Source: Cladophialophora immunda
Lineage: Eukaryota > Ascomycota > Eurotiomycetes > Chaetothyriales > Herpotrichiellaceae
Reading direction: 5' to 3'
DNA length: 64,000 nucleotides
NCBI RefSeq assembly: GCF_000835495.1
Contig: NW_015622548.1
Span: 930,001 to 994,000 of the forward strand
A model generated the notes under the pieces. That model had not been told where the DNA came from, searched no databases, and saw nothing but the letters and a program-made list of their open reading frames with translations. Positions 32,181-44,300 of the stretch are shown one piece after another; positions within the stretch are counted from its first letter, which is position 1, and the number at the start of each line of letters is the position of its first letter. The position numbers and the translations under genes were made by a program.

Positions 32181-34108
32181 GGCCACGAAAGCCAGAAGGT
32201 AGAAGGATGAGGCCGGTTGTTGTTGTTGTTTTTTTCTCTCTTCTTTCTTTGGGCAACTAAGCTCAGGTTCGAGGGTGACAATGTCGGGGAGTCCAGCTCT
32301 GTCTATAGCGTTTTGACGGCTTCATTATGCTGTCTCGTGTACGGTGGGAGATCCGGATCAATGCCACCGAACTTGTAGAGAACTTAGCGCAGTAGCATTC
32401 AGCAGCCCTGGGCGAAGGCCATGTGGGCGTACGCCTGATGGTGGTGGTGTAGCGGCTCTCCGGATTTGTGATGGTGCAGCTGCAATGCACAGCCGGGGGG
32501 GAGGGGGTCCAGACGCAAGTACAACGCGTTGCTGTGCGGTAGCAGTGTCAGATCGAAGGTGCGCAAGGCGTCGAGAAGTCGAGGTTGGCCTTGCAGAAGT
32601 CGGGAGCTGGTGCGTGGGAGGCTAGCAGGTTTTTGAGTCGAGGGCGCAGCAGGCGCAATGCGGTGGTCGATGAGCACTGCACGCGGTGAGAGCGATGTAG
32701 CACGCAGTCAGATGGCCGGTCAGCTCGGGCGGACAAGAGGACTTCCAGCAAGTATAGAGGAAGAGTGACACGGCGGAGTTGGTGGGATGGCGTCTTCTGG
32801 GAGGCTTGTCCGCAGGGGGTGGGAAGTGTGCGCGGACGACTCGAACAAAGGAAGGGACGAGGCAGATGCAACAAGTGGGCAAGTCTGCTCCTAATTGGGG
32901 ACGATACAGCAGTAATTAAATTATTTTCGTGTGCACAGCACAGCAGGAGGAGCAAGTGGACGGTTGGTCAGTGGTCCGCTGGAGGAGAAAATGAGTCAAG
33001 GGAGTGTCTGGGACGGTCGTGTTTGCAAGGCCAAATGCGAGAGAGGGAAAAAGGATAGGGCGGAGAAATGAGGATGAAATGAGGAATATGCACGAATGAT
33101 GAATTTAGTGTGCGGGTGTGGGAGTCTGGGAGATGGCAGTGGATCGCAAGCTAGCAGCATTACTCGTACTACTCGTGCTAAGGCCGTGGGATATGGGCTC
33201 GATGGCTCGATGGGCTCGATGGAACCATGGTCCACGGCCAGGGCGTTCCCACGTTTCCTGTTCCTCGACAGGGCTCCCGTGGGCGCTCCCCCTTTTTAGG
33301 AAGCCTGGGCAGCTGGGCGGGAAGGGGAATGGTAACAGGCCTGTAAATGACCCGGTAATACATGGTAATATGGTGGTTAGGCAGACTGTCATTCATAAAT
33401 CCTGCCTGGCTGGCCCAAGTTTTTGGTACCTGACCAGACTCTGGGTACCTGGCGAGCTCTGGGACTTGACCTCATCATCATCATTACCTTCTTCCTCAGA
33501 TTCCTTCCTCCCAGTTCTATTTCGAGTGATTGCCAGTGTTGGTGTCCATGACACAGTACCGAGTACAACGGGCTCGACAACTGGCTTGAGTACTGTCTCC
33601 AGCCGCTACTACCAGGAAAGAGTCAGAAAACAAAACCCAAATTCCCCCTCCTTGAGATTTTTCTCTGTGACGCGGCCCCCTTGCTTCCTTGCTTTGCTTG
33701 TCTGCTTCCCTCCTTGCTCCCCTTGCTCCCCTTGCTCCCCTTGCTCCCAGGTTCCCTGGCTCAAGGTAGCCTCCGCGCTCCTCTCGTCTCTCGTCTTCCT
33801 CCAGCCCTGGTTCCGAGCACCACCAAGGAATAACCCATCATGCCTTCGCCCAGGGCTGCTTCTTCCACAGCGTTTCTGCCTTTTTCTTCGCCTCCACCTC
33901 TCGCTTGGTTAAACTCGGAAGAGTTGGCGGAGGCGGGTGGTCGACAGGGGCAAAAAAACCGCTCCTTCTGCACCAAACTCTCCTTGCTTTGCTTCTCCTC
34001 CTCTACTACCTCTTCCCGGGTTTTCACCTTTTTTTTTCTCTCTCCCCCTCGTAGAATCCAGGCAATCGCTTCCCTTGGCCCCTGGTCCCGGACAAAGAAG
34101 AAACAATC
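32181..34108. other. Gene-poor region upstream of PLC1, part 1
   Basis: This is upstream sequence of the minus-strand PLC gene. It holds a GGCTCGATG-type direct repeat near 33197-33224, a CTTGCTCCCC tandem repeat (33712-33748) and a strongly pyrimidine-rich plus strand from about 33500 to 34100. That asymmetry looks like the leader of a plus-strand transcript. Frames over it are low in complexity and not supported as genes. Confidence 0.4.
33712..33748 (+). repeat. CTTGCTCCCC tandem repeat
   Basis: About 3.6 copies of the 10-nt unit CTTGCTCCCC lie in a pyrimidine-rich tract, flanked by degenerate TTGCTTCC units. This is probably a minisatellite in non-coding DNA. Confidence 0.7.
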
Positions 34109-34613
34109 ATGCCTGGCCAAACTACTACAGGGACATCAACTGCTAACGTACATACTTTGGCCACGGCTCTTCGACGCCCTTTTTGCCCTTGGTATGTTTC
34201 CGTCCTATCTCCCTTGTCCCTGTCAAACCCCCCCCCCCCCCGGTCTCGTAATGCGCAATTCTGCTATTTCATCCATCCTCGCTTCTTGGTGCATAATTTT
34301 TCGCCTCCCCAGGGTTCATCTGTTTGCCATCTCGAATCACGACAGAATCTTCCACTCATCTTCGGTCTTGGCTCGAGAAATGCGCCTGCGCCCATGTCCG
34401 TCTATTCCTGCCATTCTCCCCCTTTCTCTGGCAACCCCTAGCTCACTCTCCCGCTTACCCAACTTATTGTCCACCTTGAGTATTGACCCTCCAGATCATC
34501 CGGTTCTGTCCGTCACGATGTACAAGTATAGTAAAATGGTCCCATCAAACGGGCGATTGCCTAGGAGCGAGTCCATTGTAGTGAAGTCGGACTTAACTCA
34601 CCAATTGTCATAA
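34109..34613 (+). CDS. Possible two-exon small gene, unknown
   Basis: An ATG in good context (AACAATCATGC) opens MPGQTTTGTSTANVHTLATA, and the frame reaches a GTATGT donor at 34192. A 121-nt candidate intron containing a C14 run ends at CTCCCCAG (34312). The frame then stays open for 100 codons to a TAA at 34611-34613, giving 127 residues. The position, just after a CT-rich leader-like tract, fits a plus-strand gene. Against it: the second exon is Ser/Leu/Pro-rich, low in complexity and without a known domain, and pyrimidine-rich DNA has few stops by chance. No family recognised. Confidence 0.27.
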
Positions 34614-37600
34614 TGGAGCACGTGCAAACTACCAGCTGGGAAGCCCCCATCGTCAGTTCAGCTGACGGCATGAGCTTCTACTGCAACACCGCTTTCTGGG
34701 TCAAGCAGATGGCTTGGACGGCATCTGGACGGCAGACACAAGTGCATGTCAAAAGCCTCGCCTCACCACTCCGCTGACCTGTTCTGCTGCACAGGACCCA
34801 ATCTGGTCGTCTCAGTGTGTCCGCTGACGATGCATCCCTCCACATTCCTCCACGCCGACACGAACTCGTGAACCAGCAAAAGAACCGGCCCTTACGCATT
34901 CAAGAATCGCGCATCTGCAACCCGCCTGTCGCATCGTGCCGACCAGCTGCGGCTTAGGTCGCGCGGTGCAAGAACCCTTTGGACCGAGCTCGATCAAGAG
35001 CGCACGAGTTGACATGCATGGAATGGCGATTTCTGCACCGCGCCGCATACGTGGCAGATGCCATCTCCAATCTTTCTCGGATCCTCCGCTGCAGCTGCGA
35101 GTCAATAGCCTGCAAACCCCCACACTGATGACCACCGCTTGGACCAGATTACAATCTGGTGTTCACTCTGCGGAGCATCTAGAATGTGGCCCGCGTGCTT
35201 CTTGTTGTTGTGGTCGTGGTTGTGGTTGTTCGCACACGCACTCTCCTTCTAGCCTAGACTCGCCCATACCACAGAGGCGAGCCCATGCGCCGATCACAAA
35301 AAAAAGAGCCTGCGGTTTGACACAAAAATATGCTCTCTCTTCAGCCATTGAATCGAGGGACGGCGCAGTCTGACGAGGGAGGCCTGGCTTTCGACGGCCT
35401 TACGGCACTTCAACGTATCTGCCCTATGAAGTAATCAGCGGAGTCCCTTCGTTGGCATCTGGGGGCATTGCACGGTGCAGAGCAGATCATGCTGTCCTCC
35501 GTAGAAATCGAGTAGTTTCTCCTGCATGTCATATGTACAGCTGACTTAACATGGAAACAACGCTCGGTTGGGTGTCGGTGGAAGGTCTCTCGCACCAGTC
35601 CGACGGACTTTATTTGCGGGCGTGGTCGATCCTTGAAGGAGTGGTTGACTTGACCTGATGTCAGACTCGGATACTTTGACGGTGGATGGGAGACGTGGAA
35701 AATGCCCTTGAAATGACCGGTATTGGCGTATCCAAGAACCGACCCATCGGGCCTCACTAGCCCACGCTAGGCACCCATCATCCGTCCGGGCAGCCAACTT
35801 GATGGATTTCCCCCCCTTCCATCAACACTGCGGCACCGCCTCAACAAGTCCACAAGTCCACAAACCCACACGTCCCTAAGTCCGGGTTTCGGTCGACAAA
35901 AAGCTACCTGGACTATAATTCCTTCAATGCGACAGCGGCACCTGCTAGTCGTGTCCACGTTGCTTTCGGCCCCAGAAGATCGTCTCATTTAGGCGTCAAC
36001 AAGAGTCCCTGCACACCTCTGTCGACCCCCCGGGCCACCTACGTGTCGGGCGCAGCCAAGAAGTTGCGAGATGAGATGGAGACGGACACTGGCAATTGGC
36101 ACAGTCACCTTGAGCCAACCAAAGGCGGACGACGTACATACCTCGTGCCAGGCTGCTGACCCTGCCGTCTGAAGCGAGCCCTGACATTCCGGGCGCGGAT
36201 ACTGTGTACGACTACGAGCACTCATCCCCGAATGTGTCTGGCACTGATTATTGATCTATTCTTGTGTCTGCTCGCCCTGGAACCTGACTAGCCTCCTTTC
36301 TCCGCAACGCCGGTAAGGGAAAAAAAAATGACCTGTACCTGTTTCAGAAAAAGCTCAAGAGGTGGCAGCCAGGCCGATAACCGGATCGAAGGTGGATCGA
36401 GTTGACGTCGTGCTCCCTCGCTTGTCGGGTATGTCGGGCGCCCTCACTGGCCGGCAGATAAGACCAGAGCAGGACCTCCCTGACGGGCAGACGCACCCCG
36501 GATTTGACCACGCCTCCATCACATCATTTGTCCTGTGCGCCCAAACGCCCTAAAGCCTCGGCGGGACAGGGTGCCTTGTCCCAGCTGTCCTCTGACGTGG
36601 GGGGCCCCTGCCCAGCACCGGGCGACTAGGATACCCGTTGGCTCTCGTTTGGCCTTCATTGGTTGGGTGCCACCGCCGTGCACCAAAAGCCCTCTTGTTT
36701 TCAGCTCCCGGCCGCCCAAAAGCGAGCACCAATCCTCTGCAGCGAAGCTTCGACGGCTTCCTCCAGGTTTCTTTCTGGACCTCGCTTCCGCGCTCCGGCC
36801 GTTTCGACCTGCACCTCGAAGGAAATGGGCGTTCCGCGTACAGCTCAAATCGGGAAGGGTCAGCATCATTTCCAAAGTTTGCGCCGTGACGAGAGGCTGG
36901 AACACTCTTCCATCCGCAAACCTCACCCGTCTATTTGCGAAAGCCAGTCTTCGCTGTCACACCGCCCCGAGGTGCATCTTCCACTCTTTGCGTGTCCTAT
37001 CCATGTCGATTCGTCAACCCGTTCGCGAATCGTGTCACTGAGCTCGCAACCGCACTATCCGTCACGAGACCAGTTAGTTCAATTATTCCAAGGAATTTCT
37101 TCTCTTCTCGGACGAATCAGAAAACCGGGCAATGGCAAAATCATCATCTGTCTGCATTACATACATCATTTTGGGGACGGGATTCGCCATTGTGCGCTGG
37201 CAAGCTCTGTTTTCGCTCCCTGCGTCCGGTGCATTCCCCCACTCGTAAGCGCCGTGGGATGTATACGGAGTACTTGGTTCCAATTCGCGCTGGTCTTTTC
37301 CAGAGTAAACATCCCTAGCACCTCGCGTACCAACGGTGTGGAGAAGTCCAGGCATTGTTCGGAAATGACTTATTGCAGTCAAATGCACTCGTGACCTTGA
37401 TATGCGACCATCAATTCCTGGTTTAGAGATTGACACGTCACGGTCAGCAGCAGCAGGTTGATCGAAACACTTCTTGATAGGGGCAAATTTCCGGCCAGAC
37501 AAAGGCGAGTCCCGGAGTCAAGCATCGCCAGGGGGAAAGTACTACGCGCTCGTGATAGACCGGCACCTCCTGTGATGACCATCAGCGACCAAGGACACGA

Positions 37601-40429
37601 TTCGTACAAGATACGTGCTTGGGGTTGGATCGAAGCTACTGCCGCGCTTCAGCTTGCCTCTATTCCATCTCTCCCTGTCTGCCTTTCTCGAACAAGAACC
37701 CTCCGGATTATCCGACCTTGTGGGGCTGAAGTCCAGGTCATGATGATGATGCACTGGATGATACTTTTCTGGTGCCTCTGGAACCGTGCAAATAGGCTTG
37801 GGTGTGACGACGTTCAAGCTTACGTTTTGGGCGATTCTGGTCCTCGTTTTCCGCCTCTGGAGCCAATTCATTGGTGCTACCAAGCTGGACCGCACCGAGA
37901 AGTGGCATTCAGCTGCGGGTTTCTCTGTGGTTGACACAGGACTTGGACGTTGCCAGCCATTGCGTCCACCAAACCTGGATGCGCGAATTATCAGCCTGGT
38001 TTCGGTAGGCCCTTGCCCACGACAACCGCTCATCTGTGGGCATCCAAACGGCTACCACAGCCAAAACGGACCCTTGGGACACTGGTTCAAGTACCGTTAC
38101 CCATTCTATATTTGACAACTATCTCGCCGGAGGATAGAAACTCCGGCAACTCCAGGGGTAATCCTTCGGGTTCAAGCAGCAATCCAAGCTATGTGGATAT
38201 CCCCATCACCTGATAGACAACGAGGATCAAAGGGTCTGTCTGCCTTGGGATGATCGGGGTCTCCAAACTTGGGCCAAAACCTGAAACGCCAGAAATTTGG
38301 TCGACTGCGGAGAAACTCAGCCCCGGGACCGAAGTTGCCCATATCTTTCGCAATCTAAGTCCAAGATAAGGTTATCCTCCGACAAGCGATCGCTCTTCGA
38401 AAAGGGGCTGTCGCTTCCTTTAGTATTGCCTGCTGGACGAGATCAATTTCGAACCCCCACATCAAGGATGAGTGCAGCCTTCCTCGCCGATGGACTCCTG
38501 CAAGCAACTCAGGGTCCATCCCGGGTCAATTGATGGGGGAATGAGCAGCATGGCGAGGAAGCGCAGCCTGAAACTACTGGGACCTAGGCTAGCGCGGGTC
38601 CAGTATTGCTTGCGATGAGCCAAAACACACGCAAGTCGCATCAAACCTTTTGTCTAGTCATGACGCGGCCCTTCGAGTCGGTTACCAATGTTTGACAGTG
38701 TACTGACAGGTACGGCAGAAACAGGTATCAAGACCGTATCCTGGCCATCCAGAAATCTTGGCCATATCTCGCAAGGACAACTCGAGTTGTCGTGATTGCT
38801 GAGATGAAAGATCTCCACCGCAATCTTTCGGTCGCCGTTCATTGTTGGCATGATTATTATACACCGAGAGTGATCGTCCATCCGAAGACCATGATCTCGA
38901 CCCTGTAGCGGGACGAAGGCCTCTCGTCAATCCTTTCATCAAAGACACAAAGAAGGGACACTTATCGTACAACGGTTGCTCTATGTCTTTCGTTGTCGGT
39001 AACACTCAGTTGATTTTCTGCCCTCTGCATAGGGCCGTCCAATAGACATCCGTTCCGACTATTATCTGCGTCACCGCAGGTACGGCTGCGCAAGGTGAAA
39101 GCTGCAGTCCGAAAGGCCCGTTACCCTCCGATTCGACTGGCTGCGCATTCATCCATTCGCGCAATGTCGTTCATGCAAGCAAACCGACGTGCGTGACGCG
39201 CGTGCGAGTCCCGAAATCCTATCGACGACTAACTTTTGGGCTTTATTCTTCCTTTTTCAGCTAACCTCCAATGGTGGCGAGGTGTGGCTACATTCGGATG
39301 CACCTATATGCTTCCGAAGTGGATGGCTGTGTCCTTGGTATGTATGGCTCGCGGGGAAAGATGAACGGTTTGGTCCAACCCAAGCTGGGCCTACATGCGA
39401 GCAATCGAACGATGATCCGAAAGCTTGAATAATTGATTGATTGAGTGACTGATTGAGATCGAAAAGTTTGCACTTGGTCGAGCCAAAGGGAAACGCATCC
39501 CCATTTGACAGTCGGTCTGTCTATCCGATACCTAGGTGTCCAGTCCTCGGTAGGTAGGTAGGTTGTGCATCTACTTGTTCAGCTGTCCCTGTCCTATCTA
39601 GACGTCACGGATCCGCGGGCCCGCAGCTGACAAGACGACATAGATATCCAGCTCGACGGTCCCTTCTCCTCAGGGCCCCAGCACCGGCAGCTCCGTCCGC
39701 TTGAACCCGACTGGAAAGAAAAGGCAGGGGAGCCAGCCCCAAGGGCCAGCGCAAGAGTCAAAGTCAAAGTCAAAGTTCAAATGCTAAGGCCCAATGCCCA
39801 AAGCCCAGCGCAAGTCCTGGCGCAAAACAATAACAATAACAACAACAAGAAAACGAAAAAAAAAGGATACATCAGCAAAGAGGAGCGTGGACTACTACTG
39901 GGCAAGGGAAAGCAAGGTAAGGTTTAAGAAAAAGGGACAGGAAATTAGAGAAGGCAGGAATCGAATCACGAAAAGTAGATCCCAGTCTCGAAAGGGGGTG
40001 GAGTATACAATCACAGCAAAGACGAGAGACAGGTCGTTTTCAATGTTTTGCATACCGACCAAGTGTTAGAACAACAAACATTTATCACTTCGTCATGGTT
40101 CCTGGGTCGTGCGAACACATGTCCAAAGCAGAGCGAGACATCATCTCTTTCGTCACTCGCCACCATCTCTTCAATTGAGACTTTGTCACATCAACCCAAA
40201 GCTCCGAAAACACATGGATGGTCCTTGTCATACATACGCCTTGCTGAAATCTCAAATGTCCGTAGTTCTACAACATACCAGTGCCAGACACATTACTCAG
40301 CTGTGACAAGCTCTCCGTTACCATACCAGGCACTCAGCCACATAGACTTTGAAGTCGTACGCAGAACGAGAAACTTCTCCCACAATCATGACAACCTCAT
40401 GGCAGAGGTCACTGCATCACAAGAGTCCA
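34614..40429. other. Gene-poor region, part 2
   Basis: About 5.8 kb with no supportable gene. The longest frames (36535-37041 and 36663-37394, plus) have unbiased codons, no domain and mutually overlapping alternatives. Visible features are a CACGTG at 34619-34624, a GTT/GTG-rich tract near 35205-35232, a TAGG repeat near 39550, AGTCAA repeats at about 39757-39780 and an A-rich AAC/AAT tract at 39825-39870. No transposon ends, long terminal repeats or tRNA were found by eye. Confidence 0.4.
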
Positions 40430-43411
40430 CTAACCGTCCGCAATCCGCCTCCTTTTTCTCGCTGTGCCCGTAACTGATGCCGCTGGAGTACTCGGCGCTG
40501 CTCCTTCATCCTCTTTCTCAACACTCTCCGAGTGTCTGAGGCTCGGGTTGGCGCTGACAACGACGCTCACATTCGCACTCCCATTTCCACTATGGCTCCC
40601 CAGTGCCGGTGCATGGGGTGTTGACTTCAAGGCGCTCGGAACCGGGGTCGCCGCGGCGTGCTCGGTCTCTGTATTCAACCCAGCACCCACGTTTCCCAGT
40701 CTTTCAAGCTCAAGCTCTTTCCACTTCTTAAGCTTGGTCATAACGTCCTCGAACATCTCTCGCGTGTCAGAGATTATGCCGATCTCCTCGCTGGGACTGC
40801 CTTCGTCTGATTCTTCGCTCTCTACCGATCCTGCGTCACGATCACCATCCACGTCGTGGGATTGGGGAGCAACATCTCCACCTCGTTTCCTTAGGCGTAG
40901 AGAGCGGCCGAATCCTCGTTCTGAGCTTGGCAAAGGGTTGAACATGACTGCATTTGCAAACATCCGAACGAGCTCCGTCTCGAGCTGCGCCGAGTTCACG
41001 ATTCCTTTTGGAGGGACAAGGTCTTCTGTTGCTCCGACAATGTAGACTCCATTTCCCAGCGCCCTCTCGCCCCCCGTCGAATTCCCATCCAACGCAGTCG
41101 CGGCTGCCGTGGCATTGGCCGCAGAATTCTGCTCACTCTCACCTTCATTCCCTCCTACAGTTTTGCTTTCGGTTCTCTCTTCGAACGCCTCAATTGCCGC
41201 CAAAGCCGCTTTCCCTCCTTTCGTGATCGCCGCCTTGATGCTCTTCAGATCCTGGGGTTTTGATACAAGATGTTTATATCCCGGCGCATCGCGCTCGGAA
41301 AGCGGCTTGGCGAAGATGCTTGCGAGTTTGTGGGAGACGAGGTCATTCAGTAAGAGCTGAGCCGTTTTTGCGAAGCTTCTAGATACACAAACGAGTGAAG
41401 GATCGTGCGACATAGAGGCCGATAATTGGCGATGCACAGAGGGTTGAGAGAGCATACGTGTTGCTGCCGTGGTTGCTGGGGATGGTAACTGTGATACGAG
41501 CGACGCAGGAGGAGTGGCAGAATCGCGGTCTAGTGAACGCTTGCGTTTATTTGTGGCGGCAGCTGGTTGGACCAGATCAGCCTTGGTCGTCGCAGTCGTG
41601 GTTCGAGGTCTGCCTCGTCGAGTGCTGGTTCTTTGGGGCGGCTGCTCCGTGTCCGACGGTATTGGTACAGGAGTACTGGGTGGTTCAGCCTTGATCTTTT
41701 GAGCCTGTCCACCCTTCTTGCGCCTATCTGTGGGTGTATCCGACGTGAAAGAGGCAAGCGACTGTGATCGTGACCCAGCGAATGCGCTGGGGGTCGCACT
41801 TGTTGCTTGTCGGCCTCTCGCCGTCTGTGCAACTTCTCGAGTGGGAATGCTACTTTCTTCGGCCTTGTGGTCTGCCTTGCCGGGAGATTTGGTGACCTTT
41901 CCTCTCCGAGTCGGCGATTCCGTATCGGTGAGAGGACTAACCTCGCGCTCTGGTCGAGTCGGGCTGGATGGCCGTACACCAACGGGAACTTGAGAACGCC
42001 TCTTCCATGGCGTTGACGATCTTCCTCTCGGTAATGCTTGCCGCGAGTCGCTTCTAGGTACTGGTGTCACGTTCGCAGAACCAGGATAGCCATAGTATGG
42101 CTGACCAGGCTGTGGTGATGGCCATATTTGAGGATGTGGAGACTGCCCCTGGTAGTGGATCGGCGCACTTTGAGGATACGGGGCGTATCCCGGATGATGT
42201 GGAGTTTGATATGGTATTGTAGGCCGCCCAGGAGGTGATTGCATGTAATATGGAGAGTTAGGATATGGCGGAGGCTGGGCATACTGAGGCGGCATATGAT
42301 GAGGCCAGGGAGGTTGCTGTGGGTACCCAGCATACCCTGGATATGGTTGTTGAGACTGCATTGGAATAGGAGATCCTCTTCCCTGACCAGATGCCGAACT
42401 TCCGCGCTTTTGAGGAGGAAATTCTGCAGGTGGAGGCATGTGAGGCGATCCCGCATACTGTGGTAATACCGGTACGGGTTGGCCTTGAGGACCAGGCTGA
42501 AAATGTTGGGGGTTAATAGCGCCATAGTTCGGTCGTTGAGGCGAAGGGACTGGAAGAGTGCGATGAAATGCTCCTGGCGACAGATGAGGATGTGCCTGAG
42601 GAGGTTGCGACGGTCTTATCGAAGCAGAGTCCGTTGATACTTTGGGAGCAAGGGTGGGAGTACTGGGTGCAGGAGAACGAGCAGGCGCTACAGGTTGGTG
42701 CAGGCTGCTGCGAACAGATGTAGGCGACGCCTCTGCATCTGGTGCTGGAGTCGCTGCCGCCGCGCTCGAGGTGAGCTGCTCGGTTCGATTGACCTCGAGG
42801 TTAGCAGGCAGCGCCGCGGCTGCGGCATCAGTGCTGCTCTCAACCGCTGGTGGCTTAGGGATTGCCTCTGCGGTCGTCTTGGGTGGTTCAACTTGTGCCC
42901 TTTTCGTTTCTTCAGTATCGGTTTGTTGCTTGTTATTGAGGTCTTCAGCCTTTTCCAGTTCTGCGATTTCAGCCTGCAATCTGAGATAGTCTTCCTCTTC
43001 CTGCCGAATCTCTTTTATGGTCTGCTCCCTGAAGCGAGCATACAGCTTGTCCACCAGTGCTTGCAGGATTCTTTGTTCATCTCCATCGTCGCCTCTAGTC
43101 GCGGCTGGAGATGGAGCTGGCGAAGTGGACAACTTTCGCTTTCGCGGATTTGTACCGTTTGGACCGTTGTCGCCATTGACCATGGAAAAGGTCTGCGCAT
43201 TCCTTTCTTCGACCAGGAGCTCATGGTACAGTCCTTGCAGCGCTGCGGCCGTCAAACGAGTCTGGTCATATGTTTCGCTGTCCCGGATAAGTTGGTTGGC
43301 ATTCAAGGCGGTCGCGATGCCCTCAAAGGCAGCAGTATCAGAGCCATGACAGGCAACAGATTGGCAGAAGGCGAGTGTCTCATAAGGCGTGTAGGCTTTT
43401 AGTGAAGGCAT
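40430..43411 (-). CDS. Bromodomain protein, BRD8/Bdc1-like (NuA4 subunit candidate)
   Basis: A single-exon gene of 993 residues. The N-terminal SANT-like segment (YTPYETLAFCQSVACHGSD) and the following AALQGLYHELLVEE resemble the N-terminus of BRD8-type subunits of NuA4 histone acetyltransferase. A coiled coil follows (TIKEIRQEEEDYLRLQAEIA). The middle is long, disordered and Pro/Gln/Tyr-rich, with basic segments rich in RGRPR and KRKRSLD. The C-terminal third carries a diverged bromodomain, SRSFAKTAQLLLNDLVSHKL through GYKHLVSKPQDLKSIKAAI and ELVRMFANAVMFNP. Loop insertions of more than 40 residues split it. It probably acts in the nucleus on acetylated chromatin. Assignment to Bdc1 is by domain order, not a search. 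Confidence 0.8.
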   Translation of the reverse strand: MPSLKAYTPYETLAFCQSVACHGSDTAAFEGIATALNANQLIRDSETYDQTRLTAAALQGLYHELLVEERNAQTFSMVNGDNGPNGTNPRKRKLSTSPAPSPAATRGDDGDEQRILQALVDKLYARFREQTIKEIRQEEEDYLRLQAEIAELEKAEDLNNKQQTDTEETKRAQVEPPKTTAEAIPKPPAVESSTDAAAAALPANLEVNRTEQLTSSAAAATPAPDAEASPTSVRSSLHQPVAPARSPAPSTPTLAPKVSTDSASIRPSQPPQAHPHLSPGAFHRTLPVPSPQRPNYGAINPQHFQPGPQGQPVPVLPQYAGSPHMPPPAEFPPQKRGSSASGQGRGSPIPMQSQQPYPGYAGYPQQPPWPHHMPPQYAQPPPYPNSPYYMQSPPGRPTIPYQTPHHPGYAPYPQSAPIHYQGQSPHPQIWPSPQPGQPYYGYPGSANVTPVPRSDSRQALPRGRSSTPWKRRSQVPVGVRPSSPTRPEREVSPLTDTESPTRRGKVTKSPGKADHKAEESSIPTREVAQTARGRQATSATPSAFAGSRSQSLASFTSDTPTDRRKKGGQAQKIKAEPPSTPVPIPSDTEQPPQRTSTRRGRPRTTTATTKADLVQPAAATNKRKRSLDRDSATPPASLVSQLPSPATTAATRMLSQPSVHRQLSASMSHDPSLVCVSRSFAKTAQLLLNDLVSHKLASIFAKPLSERDAPGYKHLVSKPQDLKSIKAAITKGGKAALAAIEAFEERTESKTVGGNEGESEQNSAANATAAATALDGNSTGGERALGNGVYIVGATEDLVPPKGIVNSAQLETELVRMFANAVMFNPLPSSERGFGRSLRLRKRGGDVAPQSHDVDGDRDAGSVESEESDEGSPSEEIGIISDTREMFEDVMTKLKKWKELELERLGNVGAGLNTETEHAAATPVPSALKSTPHAPALGSHSGNGSANVSVVVSANPSLRHSESVEKEDEGAAPSTPAASVTGTARKRRRIADG

Positions 43412-44300
43412 CCCATCGTCGCGGTGGTGGAAGGAAGAAGTCGCTCTGGTTACAGATGCGACCGAGCGTGCCTCTTTGGGAAGGTGAAACCACGATCCCT
43501 AGGGGGCAAAAAGGGCCCAGAAACGCGTCAAGGGACGGCCTGGGACGTCAAGGGCACCAGGAGGGTGGTGGTGGAGATGGAATGAAGGAAAATGTGGTGA
43601 CACGAAATGAAAGTGCTCAGTGCTCAACGGTGAAATTTGCAAAATTGTTTGATGCGACAGACACGCTACACACTGTTTGGTGCGGGAAAGTGCAAGGCGT
43701 AGAGGAACGGAAAGCAGGTGATGCAACTGGTGCTAGCCTAGCCGAACGTTCTTGGACTTTTCGGTGCCCAGCGAGCGCCAGCTGCTCTCAGCGGTTTCAG
43801 GGTCACTAGGCGTAGGCGGTCAGTTACTCCGGGCTAGAGCCCGGGGATCGGCATGCCCCAATCATCTTGAGGAAGCCTAACACATCTAGTCGCTGCGCCC
43901 TAAACTCTCCCAGTGGTGGCCAGTCGTGCCAGTTCCTCAGGGACCATCTTGACCGGTGAACCCCTTTTGCTAGGATGCTGGGCGCGACAATCTCGTCAAG
44001 GATGCGGTCTGCCTCAGATGGCAGACAGGCAATCACGACCTCTACTCCTCCTCCATCGCACCTGGGCAGACGGCATGAACCAGTCTGCCTGAGGCTCAGC
44101 GCACTTCTTGCTCCCCAAGGCTTCCTTCACTTGACCTGCATCAAGTGACTCATTCGTTGATTTCGATCTGCTGCCTGTACGACTCATACGCAACTGCAAC
44201 TATATCAATATCTCGACATCTTGGTTTCGCTTTTTGGCCCTTCGTTGTCCTCCTGTCCACCTCTTTCTTTACACGATATCATACACGACCGAACGATACA
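43412..44300. promoter_or_regulatory. Divergent promoter region, bromodomain gene / small gene
   Basis: This 889-nt interval lies between two divergent starts. The last 100 nt before the small gene are CT-rich. No other gene or repeat was recognised. Confidence 0.4.

Noticed and set aside
33118..33912. 264-codon plus-strand frame upstream of PLC1
   Set aside because: It spans a tandem repeat, giving PCSPCSPCS-like low complexity; stop-poor pyrimidine DNA explains it.
36663..37394. 243-codon plus-strand frame, with 36535-37041 overlapping it
   Set aside because: No codon bias, no domain, and several frames open over the same bases.
39950..39975. T-loop-like GATTCGATTCC on the minus strand, considered as a tRNA
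   Set aside because: No matching D-arm, anticodon arm or acceptor stem could be placed around it.
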